Source: JBCCGE01 sp039029455
Lineage (GTDB): Bacteria > Pseudomonadota > Gammaproteobacteria > Arenicellales > Poriferihabitantaceae
Assembly (NCBI GenBank): GCA_039029455.1
Contig: JBCCGE010000042.1
Coordinates: 1-26,390 of the forward strand
Direction: 5' to 3'
DNA length: 26,390 nucleotides
A model generated the notes under the pieces. It was not told where the DNA came from and did no database searches. It saw nothing but the letters and a program-made list of their open reading frames with translations. This document shows positions 16,562-23,208 of this stretch, in pieces. The position numbers and the translations under genes are program-made. Every line of letters begins with the position of its first letter. Positions within the stretch are counted from its first letter, which is position 1.

Positions 16562-17200
16562 TTAGTAATCGGGGTTTTCAAACCAGGGCGCATATACGTG
16601 CTGCACCGTTGGTCGCTGCGCAACTTTGTCGGCAATCCTTTTTACATTCGGAAACTCATCGATTGAGGGATGTCCAAGCGCAGTGCGAATCCACGTCGTG
16701 AGCATAAACAGATAGATATCCGCAGCACTAAACCGATCGCCCAGAATCCACTCCGAGTCGCCGATCTGATCATTGATCACCGACCAGGTTTCGCGAAGGC
16801 GCCGGTTACCCCGGCGCACCGCACTGGCTTCTTCAGCAGGGGAATTTGCAAATCGGTCCGGATAATAAGTAAGTTGAAACGCGTTCTGTACCGAATTTGA
16901 GAAATACACCAGTGTCTGCAGGTAAAGCGCCCGTTTAGCGTCATCGATCACAGGGCTGAGACCGGCTTCAGGATGACGGTCACACAGAAACACGGTAATC
17001 GCCGCACACTCGTACATTGATCCACCCTCCCAAAGCAGCACGGGCACCCACCCGTTCGGATTCACCTCAAGCTGCTCTTCTGGTCGCGGCTGGTTCATTT
17101 CTACCGAGGTTGGCAACAGTTCATACGGTGCATGAATTTCTTCGAGCAATACACGCACTCCCATGGACGCACTTTTTTGTGCGTAAAACAATTGGTACAT
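16562..17200 (-). CDS. Glutathione S-transferase family protein
   Basis: This 212-residue protein has an N-terminal thioredoxin-like domain (MYQLFYAQKSASMGVRVLLE, then NPNGWVPVLL as the cis-Pro region and YECAAITVFLCDRH as the gamma-glutamyl-binding segment). A helical C-terminal domain contains SEWILGDRFSAADIYLFMLT, the usual N-capping/hydrophobic staple motif of GSTs. The catalytic residue is probably one of the serines near position 10. It converges with the sulfatase gene. GSTs near aromatic-degradation genes often act as isomerases or detoxify ring-cleavage intermediates, but nothing here fixes a substrate. The gap upstream is 313 bases, so it is likely transcribed alone. Confidence 0.9.
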   Translation of the reverse strand: MYQLFYAQKSASMGVRVLLEEIHAPYELLPTSVEMNQPRPEEQLEVNPNGWVPVLLWEGGSMYECAAITVFLCDRHPEAGLSPVIDDAKRALYLQTLVYFSNSVQNAFQLTYYPDRFANSPAEEASAVRRGNRRLRETWSVINDQIGDSEWILGDRFSAADIYLFMLTTWIRTALGHPSIDEFPNVKRIADKVAQRPTVQHVYAPWFENPDY

Positions 17201-17513
17201 AGTATCAGCATCCTATTGAGTGAGAGCGGAGTGGGTCGCAAAAAAATACCGGACCGACCCGTCTTCAGAGTTTTGCTGACCAATTGTTACATCATTTGAG
17301 AATAGTACTCAAACCAAAGATTCGCAAAGGAAACCTCCGACACACCGGGAATCGACATTTACCGGTGTCAGGAAGCCGGTTCCACGATCAGCCAGGTCTG
17401 CGGAAGTTTTTTGCCCTTCTAAAAAGACTGGCATGAATAAAGCATGTTGTGGAAATCCTAGCGACGGGTTTCGGTTGGGGAATCAGTTTTTCACGCCCAG
17501 CCTGAAATCCGGG
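17201..17513. other. Intergenic region with two inverted repeats
   Basis: No convincing gene lies in this 313-base gap, which holds the 5' region of the glutathione transferase gene and the 3' end of the flavoprotein unit. Two hairpin-forming repeats are visible: GGGTCG (17233-17238) with CGACCC (17255-17260), and ACACCGG (17342-17348) with CCGGTGT (17362-17368). Neither is followed by a T-run in either direction, so neither is a clear terminator. Confidence 0.4.
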
Positions 17514-18311
17514 TTAGCTGCCCTCGGACTCCAGATCGGCCTGCTTTACTGCTTTATGCTGCTCCTCTGAGTTGCCTTTCTTCCAGTAGCTGGAGATGTA
17601 AATATGAGACTTGGTCACGCCGCGATCGGATTTCAGGTACTGGCGAATTTTTCGCATGGTCTTGAATTCACACGCGACCCAGCACGCCACCTGACCATCA
17701 AGCCATCGGGCTGAGCTAACGGCATGAAAAAGCGGAGACGCTTCAGAACCGGGTTCTGAGTTGACGACCCATTGGATATCCACATTTTCCGGCTTTGACA
17801 AAGTCTGTTGATCATCTGTGCTCAGAATCTCGACAAATGCAGTGCCTTTGGCGTCATCGGGAAGCGCGGCCAGATTGACACTCAATGCCGGTAACGCCGT
17901 CATGTCTGCGGCCATCAGAAACCAGTCGGCATCATGGTTCACTGTTTTCGCCGGCCCCGGCCCGAAGATTGGCATCAGGTCTCCGGCGCGGGTGTTTACC
18001 GACCATGGCGCCGCCAGTCCGTCGTTTGCGCCGCCTTGATCAAAGTGGAGCATAAAATCGACGTCGATCTCCATCTGCTCGGGCCGATGTCGGGCAATCG
18101 TATAAGTCCGCATTCGTGGTCGTTCTTCCGTTTCGCCCTCAAAAACCAGCTTTATGTAAGCACCCTCTGAGTCTTCGGGCAAAAGCTTTACATCGTCTCC
18201 ACCCAGCGTGACCCGACGCATGTTCGGAGTCAGATCAAATGCCGACCTTACGGTCAGAACCTTTGGCGATCGGCGCTTAGTGACGCGCTTCAACGTATCA
18301 ATAAAATTCAT
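17514..18311 (-). CDS. Siderophore-interacting protein (FAD-dependent ferric-siderophore reductase family)
   Basis: This 265-residue protein has the ViuB/YqjH-type layout: a beta-barrel FAD-binding domain with RMRTYTIAR (the R-x-Y-[ST] flavin motif) and the HFDQGGANDGLAAPW segment, then a C-terminal NAD(P)H-binding-like domain with WFLMAADMTALPAL and the closing ISSYWKKGNSEEQHKAVK. Family members reduce ferric siderophores in the cytoplasm to release iron. It lies seven bases after the double SnoaL-like gene on the same strand, so they are probably cotranscribed. No siderophore synthesis or receptor gene is nearby and no Fur-type site was seen directly ahead of this pair. Confidence 0.9.
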   Translation of the reverse strand: MNFIDTLKRVTKRRSPKVLTVRSAFDLTPNMRRVTLGGDDVKLLPEDSEGAYIKLVFEGETEERPRMRTYTIARHRPEQMEIDVDFMLHFDQGGANDGLAAPWSVNTRAGDLMPIFGPGPAKTVNHDADWFLMAADMTALPALSVNLAALPDDAKGTAFVEILSTDDQQTLSKPENVDIQWVVNSEPGSEASPLFHAVSSARWLDGQVACWVACEFKTMRKIRQYLKSDRGVTKSHIYISSYWKKGNSEEQHKAVKQADLESEGS

Positions 18312-18318
18312 CTGTTCT

Positions 18319-19104
18319 CTAGAATTTTCCGGAATTGCCCCACTGATCTCGCGGAAGAACAGGCTCTGACAAAGACCAGTGTTCTTGTATCATTTTGTTC
18401 TTAAGTCGATAGAGATCAAAGACTGCATAATCTTTGCCGCCGTTGAACACGCGTGAATAGGTCACGGCGAAATTACCCTGAGCCAGTACTTTAAATATCA
18501 TTTCGTATTGCCCGAGAACGCCTCCATCCAGTGCTGAGTTAAGACCATCACGGCCGTTTTCAACCCCCGGGTCATGTTGAATCATATCTGGATGAACATA
18601 GGCTGCCAGTTTTGCCCGTTTGCCTTCGACCAACACCTGCTTGGAAAATTCCCTGACCACAATGCGGTTAATATCGGTTGAGTCGGTATCGGTGATTTCA
18701 GACTCACCCGCCACCATATCGTTTCCAGAAGCTGTTTCCGTTTGGTATTCAGAAATCACATCCCAGTGTTCAATGATCCTGTGATCGAGATCAGTATCGA
18801 ACATATCCATTGTCACCCACATTGATTCACCGTCATTGAGCGATTGAAATACGTGGCAGAAGACATAATTTCCATCAACCAGTGAGCGCAGAACCTGAAT
18901 GTCTCTTTTCGGATTTCGTTCGAGAAAGGGTTGGAAAAATTCCATAAAACCCTCGCGACCGTTACCTACTCCCGTCGAATGCTGGGTATAGCGCTCACCT
19001 GTGTATTGCTCGAGTGCGGCCTGCGGTTTTCCATCGCGGATACCTGCAAGATACAGGCCCAGCGCGGATTCAAGTTTTGGATCAGTTTTATTGGATGTGT
19101 GCAT
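18319..19104 (-). CDS. Tandem SnoaL-like (NTF2-fold) protein
   Basis: The product is 261 residues from ATG 19104, which has AGGTGG eight bases upstream; a GTG at 19116 is also possible. It consists of two copies of a SnoaL-like/NTF2 fold. Copy one (about 10-125) contains YTGERYTQHSTGVGNGREGF and IIEHWDVISEY. Copy two (about 145-255) contains VHPDMIQHDPGVENGRDGL and MIQEHWSLSEP. The paired Q-H and E-H-W motifs in each copy match predicted SnoaL-like polyketide-cyclase/aldol-condensation relatives. No reaction is established for such duplicated proteins. The gene precedes a siderophore-interacting protein by seven bases, so a link to iron or flavin chemistry is possible but unproven. Confidence 0.78.
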   Translation of the reverse strand: MHTSNKTDPKLESALGLYLAGIRDGKPQAALEQYTGERYTQHSTGVGNGREGFMEFFQPFLERNPKRDIQVLRSLVDGNYVFCHVFQSLNDGESMWVTMDMFDTDLDHRIIEHWDVISEYQTETASGNDMVAGESEITDTDSTDINRIVVREFSKQVLVEGKRAKLAAYVHPDMIQHDPGVENGRDGLNSALDGGVLGQYEMIFKVLAQGNFAVTYSRVFNGGKDYAVFDLYRLKNKMIQEHWSLSEPVLPRDQWGNSGKF

Positions 19105-19294
19105 TTTGACGGCCACCTGTGTTCAGTCTTTGGCTTCATTGGACGGTCGTGACCACCACATCTGCGGGGTGTCAACCCGAAACTCATGTCGGCAATCACC
19201 GGTTCATACTAGATCGACAATCCGATAATCGAAAGGTACATCGCGCACCAATTGAGGTAAAAACCGAACCGTGTCTCCCGATCGGATCAGGTAT

Positions 19295-20122
19295 CTACTG
19301 TTCAATGACAGCGTATGCCCCGGTTAACTGATTAAACAGGTCGAGAAGTTTTTCACTGGTAATTGCGACCAGCATAGTTGTCGACTCTTCCCGTGATTTT
19401 TCCAGTCGGTCTCTGAAAAATCGCCACTGAACATCGGCTTTCTTAAGCAGCTCAAGTGTCTCCTGAGTATTTAGAGACGTGGACTGCAGGCGACTCATGG
19501 CGCTTTCAAACTCAGAGAATGCACGCTGCCGTTCTTCTGAAATTTCAGTGCGTTCCAGTCCCCACGCTTCTATGGCGTAGAACTTTGCCAGCCGCTGGGA
19601 CAGCATCCGCTGCCGACCCGAAATATTTACGATTTCAGCAATCTCCGCGTCGGAGATATCCTGCAGGGATAAAACCACACTGTGCGCTGATGCCAGCAAA
19701 CGTTCACCCAGCGTGTTCAGTGGTATTGCCCGAGCCTTGGTTGGCGGTGCACCGACAACGGGGGCAAACTGGACCCAAAGCGACCGGACATCGCGCAGTC
19801 TTTGACGCGTCACACCATCATACGCGAAGTCATCCAGCTGCCTGAGTTGACGATCAAAAAGTGACACAGCTTCAGACAGATGCGCATGCGCATCATGAAA
19901 ACTGTAAACCTCGTCCATACCGACCTCACTATAGGCCTTTATCATGCGTTGCGTCAGCATGCGCTGGCGACCCGCTACGTTGATCGCCTCACCAAGGGTG
20001 GCGATCTGCTGACCGTAGGCCGGAGGGTATCCTTTAACACAAAACGCAATCGCCAACATGACTGCGATCACAATTGGTTTAGTCATCCGATTTATCGAAC
20101 AGTCAGTGCATTGAGATCCCAT
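19295..20122 (-). CDS. Exported protein with two PilJ/NarX-type sensor domains and no output domain
   Basis: The ATG at 20122 has GGAGGAG seven bases upstream; an in-frame ATG at 20086 lacks a good ribosome-binding site. The 275-residue product has a signal peptide (about 13-38) and then two helical repeats, each opening with the same motif: INVAGRQRMLTQRM (about 47-60) and INISGRQRMLSQRLAKFY (about 165-182). This is the type IV pili methyl-accepting chemotaxis transducer N-terminal (PilJ) domain, related to the nitrate-sensing region of NarX/NarQ. Normally it is fused to a transmembrane signalling module; here no transmembrane helix, HAMP, kinase or methyl-accepting domain follows. It is presumably periplasmic. 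The partner and ligand are unknown. Confidence 0.83.
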   Translation of the reverse strand: MGSQCTDCSINRMTKPIVIAVMLAIAFCVKGYPPAYGQQIATLGEAINVAGRQRMLTQRMIKAYSEVGMDEVYSFHDAHAHLSEAVSLFDRQLRQLDDFAYDGVTRQRLRDVRSLWVQFAPVVGAPPTKARAIPLNTLGERLLASAHSVVLSLQDISDAEIAEIVNISGRQRMLSQRLAKFYAIEAWGLERTEISEERQRAFSEFESAMSRLQSTSLNTQETLELLKKADVQWRFFRDRLEKSREESTTMLVAITSEKLLDLFNQLTGAYAVIEQ

Positions 20123-20428
20123 TTTTGAACTCCTCCATCAGAATTTCCGTTTTACCTCTGTAGATAACGCTAAAATCTTTCCGTTAACTATCGGCATGCA
20201 TTGCTCATTCCCGTATGTACGACATTCGCTGGTTTTTGTATCGAATTAAGGGTTCACTTGAATGACCGCGAATGCGACTCATTTCCTGCAATTCAGTTGC
20301 ACTACTTAACCGGGAATACCGTGGAAAGACGCCTTAACTAGTATAACTGACTCCCGTGATTCTTCTACTTCCTACGGTGGTAAATCGAGTCTGACAATCG
20401 AGTTATTGATGCGGGTTGCCACTTCAAT
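20123..20428. other. Intergenic region, no gene seen
   Basis: This 306-base gap holds the 5' region of the PilJ-like gene and the 3' side of the ferritin-like gene. Features are minor: an 8-bp direct repeat AATCGAGT (20383-20390 and 20396-20403) and a small inverted repeat TGCAA/TTGCA near 20289-20303. I see no protein, RNA or terminator I can support. Confidence 0.4.
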
Positions 20429-20905
20429 TCAGGACATCGGTTCCGCTACGAAACGCGACAGCAGATCAACATGAAAAGAGTTCTCGAAACCATTCCTGTA
20501 GGCCAGATCGAACATCCGATAATCGTACTCAATCGTAAACGCACATAATTTGTTGTATGCCTCAACAAGCAAAGTCTCTGTTTCTCGCAGCAAGTTCAAT
20601 TTTTCTGCAAGGGTATACTGAGTTGATGGGACGGTATCGGGTGAATCCGATGGTGTCTCAATACCCAGGTTTGCGGAATATCGACCGATAAAATTTCTGA
20701 CAAGTTCGCAATGCGTCGTATCTTCCTCAAACCCCTTGATCGCGACGGAGTAGAGGTCGCTGTCGCTCGAGCCTGCAGATTCCTTACCCACGGCAAGGTA
20801 GAAACTGGACGTCAATCTCTCGTAACTCAGAATGGTCTGGAGCTGCTGGAGAATAGAATGCTGACGCTGAGGAAACGCATCGCCGACGGGCAATTGATAT
20901 TCCAC
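20429..20905 (-). CDS. Small ferritin-like four-helix protein under a Fur-box-like site
   Basis: This 158-residue protein starts at GTG 20905, with GGAG about six bases upstream. It is predicted to be all helical in four segments, each with acidic/His residues at ferritin-like spacing: Glu29 in LSYERLTSSFY, Glu60/Glu61 with His65 in GFEEDTTHCELV, Glu108/Glu110/Glu115 in the third helix, and Glu141 with His145 in GFENSFHVDLL. The layout resembles bacterioferritin-type helices. However, the two ExxH metal motifs read DTTH and NSFH here, so the diiron site, if any, is altered. A close Fur-box match ends 33 bases ahead of the start, which makes an iron-related role more likely. I do not recognise a named family; storage, iron handling and a non-metal four-helix protein all remain open. 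Confidence 0.65.
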   Translation of the reverse strand: MEYQLPVGDAFPQRQHSILQQLQTILSYERLTSSFYLAVGKESAGSSDSDLYSVAIKGFEEDTTHCELVRNFIGRYSANLGIETPSDSPDTVPSTQYTLAEKLNLLRETETLLVEAYNKLCAFTIEYDYRMFDLAYRNGFENSFHVDLLSRFVAEPMS

Positions 20906-20937
20906 GGGGACTCCGAATTGTGTGTTGGGGTTTTGTT

Positions 20938-20956
20938 GTAAATGATTATCATTAAC
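20938..20956 (-). promoter_or_regulatory. Fur-box-like operator
   Basis: GTAAATGATTATCATTAAC matches the classical 19-bp Fur consensus GATAATGATAATCATTATC at 15 of 19 positions, including the ATGAT/ATCAT core. It lies 33 bases upstream of the GTG start of the ferritin-like gene, where bound Fur with ferrous iron would block transcription. The surrounding sequence is AT-rich, as expected for a promoter. Confidence 0.7.
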
Positions 20957-21311
20957 AGGACTCTGAAAGTAAAGTTAACTATTCGTTTAACTCGCACTTC
21001 GAGCCTTAAAACAATGTTTTTTAACCTTTTTTTCACGATTGCAAGCAATCACAGTCCCCCATCAGTGATTTAAAACCGCCCCCAAGAAGTACGTACTGAC
21101 GAGATCAGAATACCGTTCATTTCGGGACTCGCCCTCACGCAATTGCAGCTTAAACCAAAACGCCGACATCGCCTGAACACTGACAATGGTCTGGCATAAA
21201 TCCTGCGACCTGTTGCCAGCGTCATCGGTCGCTCTGCTCGCCCTGACCTTCAGCTCATTCAACAGAGCGAACCGTGTTAACCCTTCAATCCACAGAGAAA
21301 GCAAAACACAA
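20957..21311. other. AT-rich intergenic region with one doubtful short reading frame
   Basis: The first 100 bases are AT-rich and belong to the promoter of the ferritin-like gene. On the minus strand an 80-codon open frame (21304 down to 21062, TTG start, no ribosome-binding site) could encode a helical peptide ending RYSDLVSTYFLGAVLNH. It resembles no family I know. A chance frame is at least as likely as a gene. Confidence 0.35.
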
Positions 21312-22064
21312 TTATTTGAGGGGACATCTCGGCACTCTGCGGGTTTTTATATAGTCTCTGGCCAGTGTGCGCAGACGCCTGCCATCGAAACTCTGAAAAT
21401 GCCCCGGCCGCACTTCCGCGGCATCGAGGTTTAGCACCTGCTCCATGCTGGAGAGGTAATCCGTTACATTCGAACCCGGCAACTCGTCGTAAAGCGGTCC
21501 GTCGAACACCACATCCCCTGAAAACAGAACCTTGGCAGCCGAGTCGTAAAGCGCGATCGAGCCCGATGAATGTCCTGGCAAATGCAAAACTTCAAACGCA
21601 CTGTCACCCAGATCCACAACATCCCCATGGTTTAAAGATTTTGCCTGAGGACACGCCTTTACCGTGTAGTCCTCGACCTTAAAGTCTGCGCTGGGTAATT
21701 GTGAGAAGTCATTTTCCGAGACAAATCCAACCGCGGGTGCGCTCAGTATTCGATGTTGGTCCCCTTCACGCAACGCGTTGTGCTCATGGAAGTGAATAGA
21801 GACATCATCAAATTCGTGGCAACCACCGCTGTGATCAAAATGAATATGCGTCAAAACAACTTTAAGTGGCTTATCAAGAATATCCGCCAAGTAACTCTTT
21901 AGGCTGGAGACACCCAAACCCGTATCGATGAGCAAATCTGAATACCGCCCTTTGACCAACCAAAGGTTCGCTCTATAGTCGAGTCGATAATTCGGCTCCG
22001 ATATGCGATAGAGACCGTCGCGCACTCGATCTGTGACAAACCAGGGCTGGACGATCTGATTCAC
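21312..22064 (-). CDS. Metallo-beta-lactamase-fold hydrolase
   Basis: The MBL-fold metal motif THIHFDHSGG gives His73, His75, Asp77 and His78. It is followed by LPGHSSGS, FSGDVVFDG and PGHFQSF, the remaining metal ligands. I place the start at GTG 22064, which has GGAGGGG upstream and gives a 250-residue cytoplasmic hydrolase of normal family length. The frame is open up to ATG 22214; that start would overlap the preceding gene by 52 bases and add a hydrophobic stretch (WILFTCLAAIILL) that could be read as a signal sequence, so it is the main alternative. Relatives include glyoxalase II-like thioesterases, lactonases and quinolone-signal hydrolases. The substrate is unknown. It lies behind the ArsR/AHSA1 pair on the same strand. 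Confidence 0.87.
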   Translation of the reverse strand: MNQIVQPWFVTDRVRDGLYRISEPNYRLDYRANLWLVKGRYSDLLIDTGLGVSSLKSYLADILDKPLKVVLTHIHFDHSGGCHEFDDVSIHFHEHNALREGDQHRILSAPAVGFVSENDFSQLPSADFKVEDYTVKACPQAKSLNHGDVVDLGDSAFEVLHLPGHSSGSIALYDSAAKVLFSGDVVFDGPLYDELPGSNVTDYLSSMEQVLNLDAAEVRPGHFQSFDGRRLRTLARDYIKTRRVPRCPLK

Positions 22065-22162
22065 AATCCTTACCCCCTCCAATACCTCAAAAACGGCGCA
22101 ATGTGCCCGTGGAACATTTAGTAAGATGATGGCGGCCAGACAAGTAAATAAAATCCACCCGT

Positions 22163-22672
22163 TCAGGAAATAGTCTGCAGGTAGATTTCCAGCTGATCCA
22201 TTCCTGCGCCCCATCCCTTACCGTGATCCTCGCGGCTGTCCTCAAAAACGCTGATCTCATCGGCTGTCGGATTTCTCGGTTGCCAAAGAAACGTCAAGCG
22301 CGTTCTTGATTCTGCTAGTTCTTCGAAACTCAAAGACGCCAGCATGTCTTTAGGCCAGTTCGGTATACGGGGATTTGGCAAAATATCGCCGTTCTCGTTC
22401 GACATGTACTGCAGAAAAACAAGTTCGTCTGGCGCCGCAACTTTTTCATACACGGTATAGAGCCACATCTCATATCCATTAGGCATCGTAACCTTGTGCA
22501 GCGATGAACCCCCATCAACGATGTCAGCCGAAACATACTCGCAGCGGCAGCCCGGCATTGGAAACATCCAGTTGCTCAGGTGCCTGACCTCAGTCCATGC
22601 ACTGAAAACAAGTTCGCGGGGTGCATCAATCTCGCGAACAATGATGGACGGTTCTACCCTAGTGTCGTTCAT
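22163..22672 (-). CDS. SRPBCC/AHSA1-domain protein
   Basis: The product is 169 residues from ATG 22672 (MNDTRVEPSIIVREIDAPRE), with AAGG upstream; it overlaps the end of the arsR-like gene by 14 bases, so the two are translationally coupled. The fold is the START-like SRPBCC hydrophobic-pocket domain of the AHSA1 type: VREIDAPRELVFSAWTEV at the N-terminus, then LSNWMFP, and the closing GKGWGAGMDQLEIYL helix. AHSA1-like genes are very often the second gene of ArsR-type regulator operons, as here. Ligand and function are unknown for most members. The open frame extends upstream to 22897, but that part is antisense-like low-complexity sequence inside the arsR gene. Confidence 0.88.
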   Translation of the reverse strand: MNDTRVEPSIIVREIDAPRELVFSAWTEVRHLSNWMFPMPGCRCEYVSADIVDGGSSLHKVTMPNGYEMWLYTVYEKVAAPDELVFLQYMSNENGDILPNPRIPNWPKDMLASLSFEELAESRTRLTFLWQPRNPTADEISVFEDSREDHGKGWGAGMDQLEIYLQTIS

Positions 22673-23009
22673 TTTGCTTACCTTTGGATTGAATGGTGGC
22701 GAGATAGCTATCAAGTTGATCCAGAGTCTGACCCCAGTACTTCTCGAACTGATGCATCCATTCCTGAATTGGTCGGAGTTCCTCTGGCTGGATTCGGTAG
22801 TAGCGAAACCGCCCCGATCGTCGCTCACTGACGACCCTGACCTGCCGCAGAACGCCCAGGTGCTTTGAGACGACCGACTGCGGCCACTTCGTTGCACTCA
22901 TCAGTTGACTGACAGTCATCTCATTTGTAACCAGCTTATCGATCAGCGCTCGCCGTTTGGGCTCGCCAATCGCGCTAAATACATCGTGAGTTGTTTTTGT
23001 TCGAGCCAT
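22659..23009 (-). CDS. ArsR-family winged-helix transcriptional regulator
   Basis: The product is 116 residues from ATG 23009 (MARTKTTHDVFSAIG). The winged-helix core includes EPKRRALIDKLVTNEMTVSQ, the recognition helix SVVSKHLGVLRQ and the wing VVSERRSGRFRYYRI. No Cys metal-sensing motif is visible, so it belongs to the ArsR group paired with AHSA1 proteins rather than to arsenic sensors. A TTG start at 23027 would lie inside the operator and is rejected. The start codon sits only six bases after a perfect -10 box, so the message is probably leaderless. Divergent from it is the DmdA-like gene, which it may also control. Confidence 0.92.
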   Translation of the reverse strand: MARTKTTHDVFSAIGEPKRRALIDKLVTNEMTVSQLMSATKWPQSVVSKHLGVLRQVRVVSERRSGRFRYYRIQPEELRPIQEWMHQFEKYWGQTLDQLDSYLATIQSKGKQNERH

Positions 23010-23015
23010 CTTTTT

Positions 23016-23043
23016 ATTATATTCCAATATAGGAATATGTAAA
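23016..23043 (-). promoter_or_regulatory. ArsR promoter with overlapping inverted-repeat operator
   Basis: On the minus strand, -35 TTTACA (23038-23043), a 16-base spacer and -10 TATAAT (23016-23021) face the arsR-like gene. An inverted repeat ATATTCC-N6-GGAATAT (23019-23038) fills the spacer between the boxes, the classic position for an autoregulating ArsR dimer. The ATG begins six bases after the -10 box, so transcription should start at or next to it, giving a leaderless message. Confidence 0.7.
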
Positions 23044-23091
23044 GTACTGTTTATTGCGCAACGTAACGATATAAATCAGGTATTTTCACGG

Positions 23092-23112
23092 GGCGTGTGG
23101 TACACATGCGCC
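23092..23112. repeat. Imperfect inverted repeat in arsR/dmdA-like intergenic region
   Basis: GGCGTGTG (23092-23099) pairs with CACA (23103-23106) and CGCC (23109-23112) around a three-base centre, with a two-base bulge. It lies midway between the divergent regulator and DmdA-like genes. It could be a protein-binding site or chance; no clear promoter boxes for the DmdA-like gene were found nearby. Confidence 0.3.
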
Positions 23113-23208
23113 ACCCTAGGATCGCGACAGTGATGACGGTCAACCCGACCGTTTTCCAGACCTAGTGCATAACAGCCCTGCAATTCATCTGCATTAATAC
23201 ACTCGTTT

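Noticed and set aside
17233..17260. GGGTCG/CGACCC hairpin as a terminator
   Set aside because: Long 16-base loop and no T-run after it on either strand.
19265..19286. Possible terminator after the PilJ-like gene
   Set aside because: T5 follows on the minus strand, but the stem is only four base pairs (CCGA/TCGG) with a long loop.
20383..20403. Direct repeat AATCGAGT as a CRISPR or iteron start
   Set aside because: Only two copies of 8 bp at 13-base spacing; far too little for either.
21062..21304. 80-codon minus-strand frame with TTG start
   Set aside because: No ribosome-binding site, no recognisable domain and it lies in an AT-rich promoter gap; kept only as a remark in the intergenic entry.
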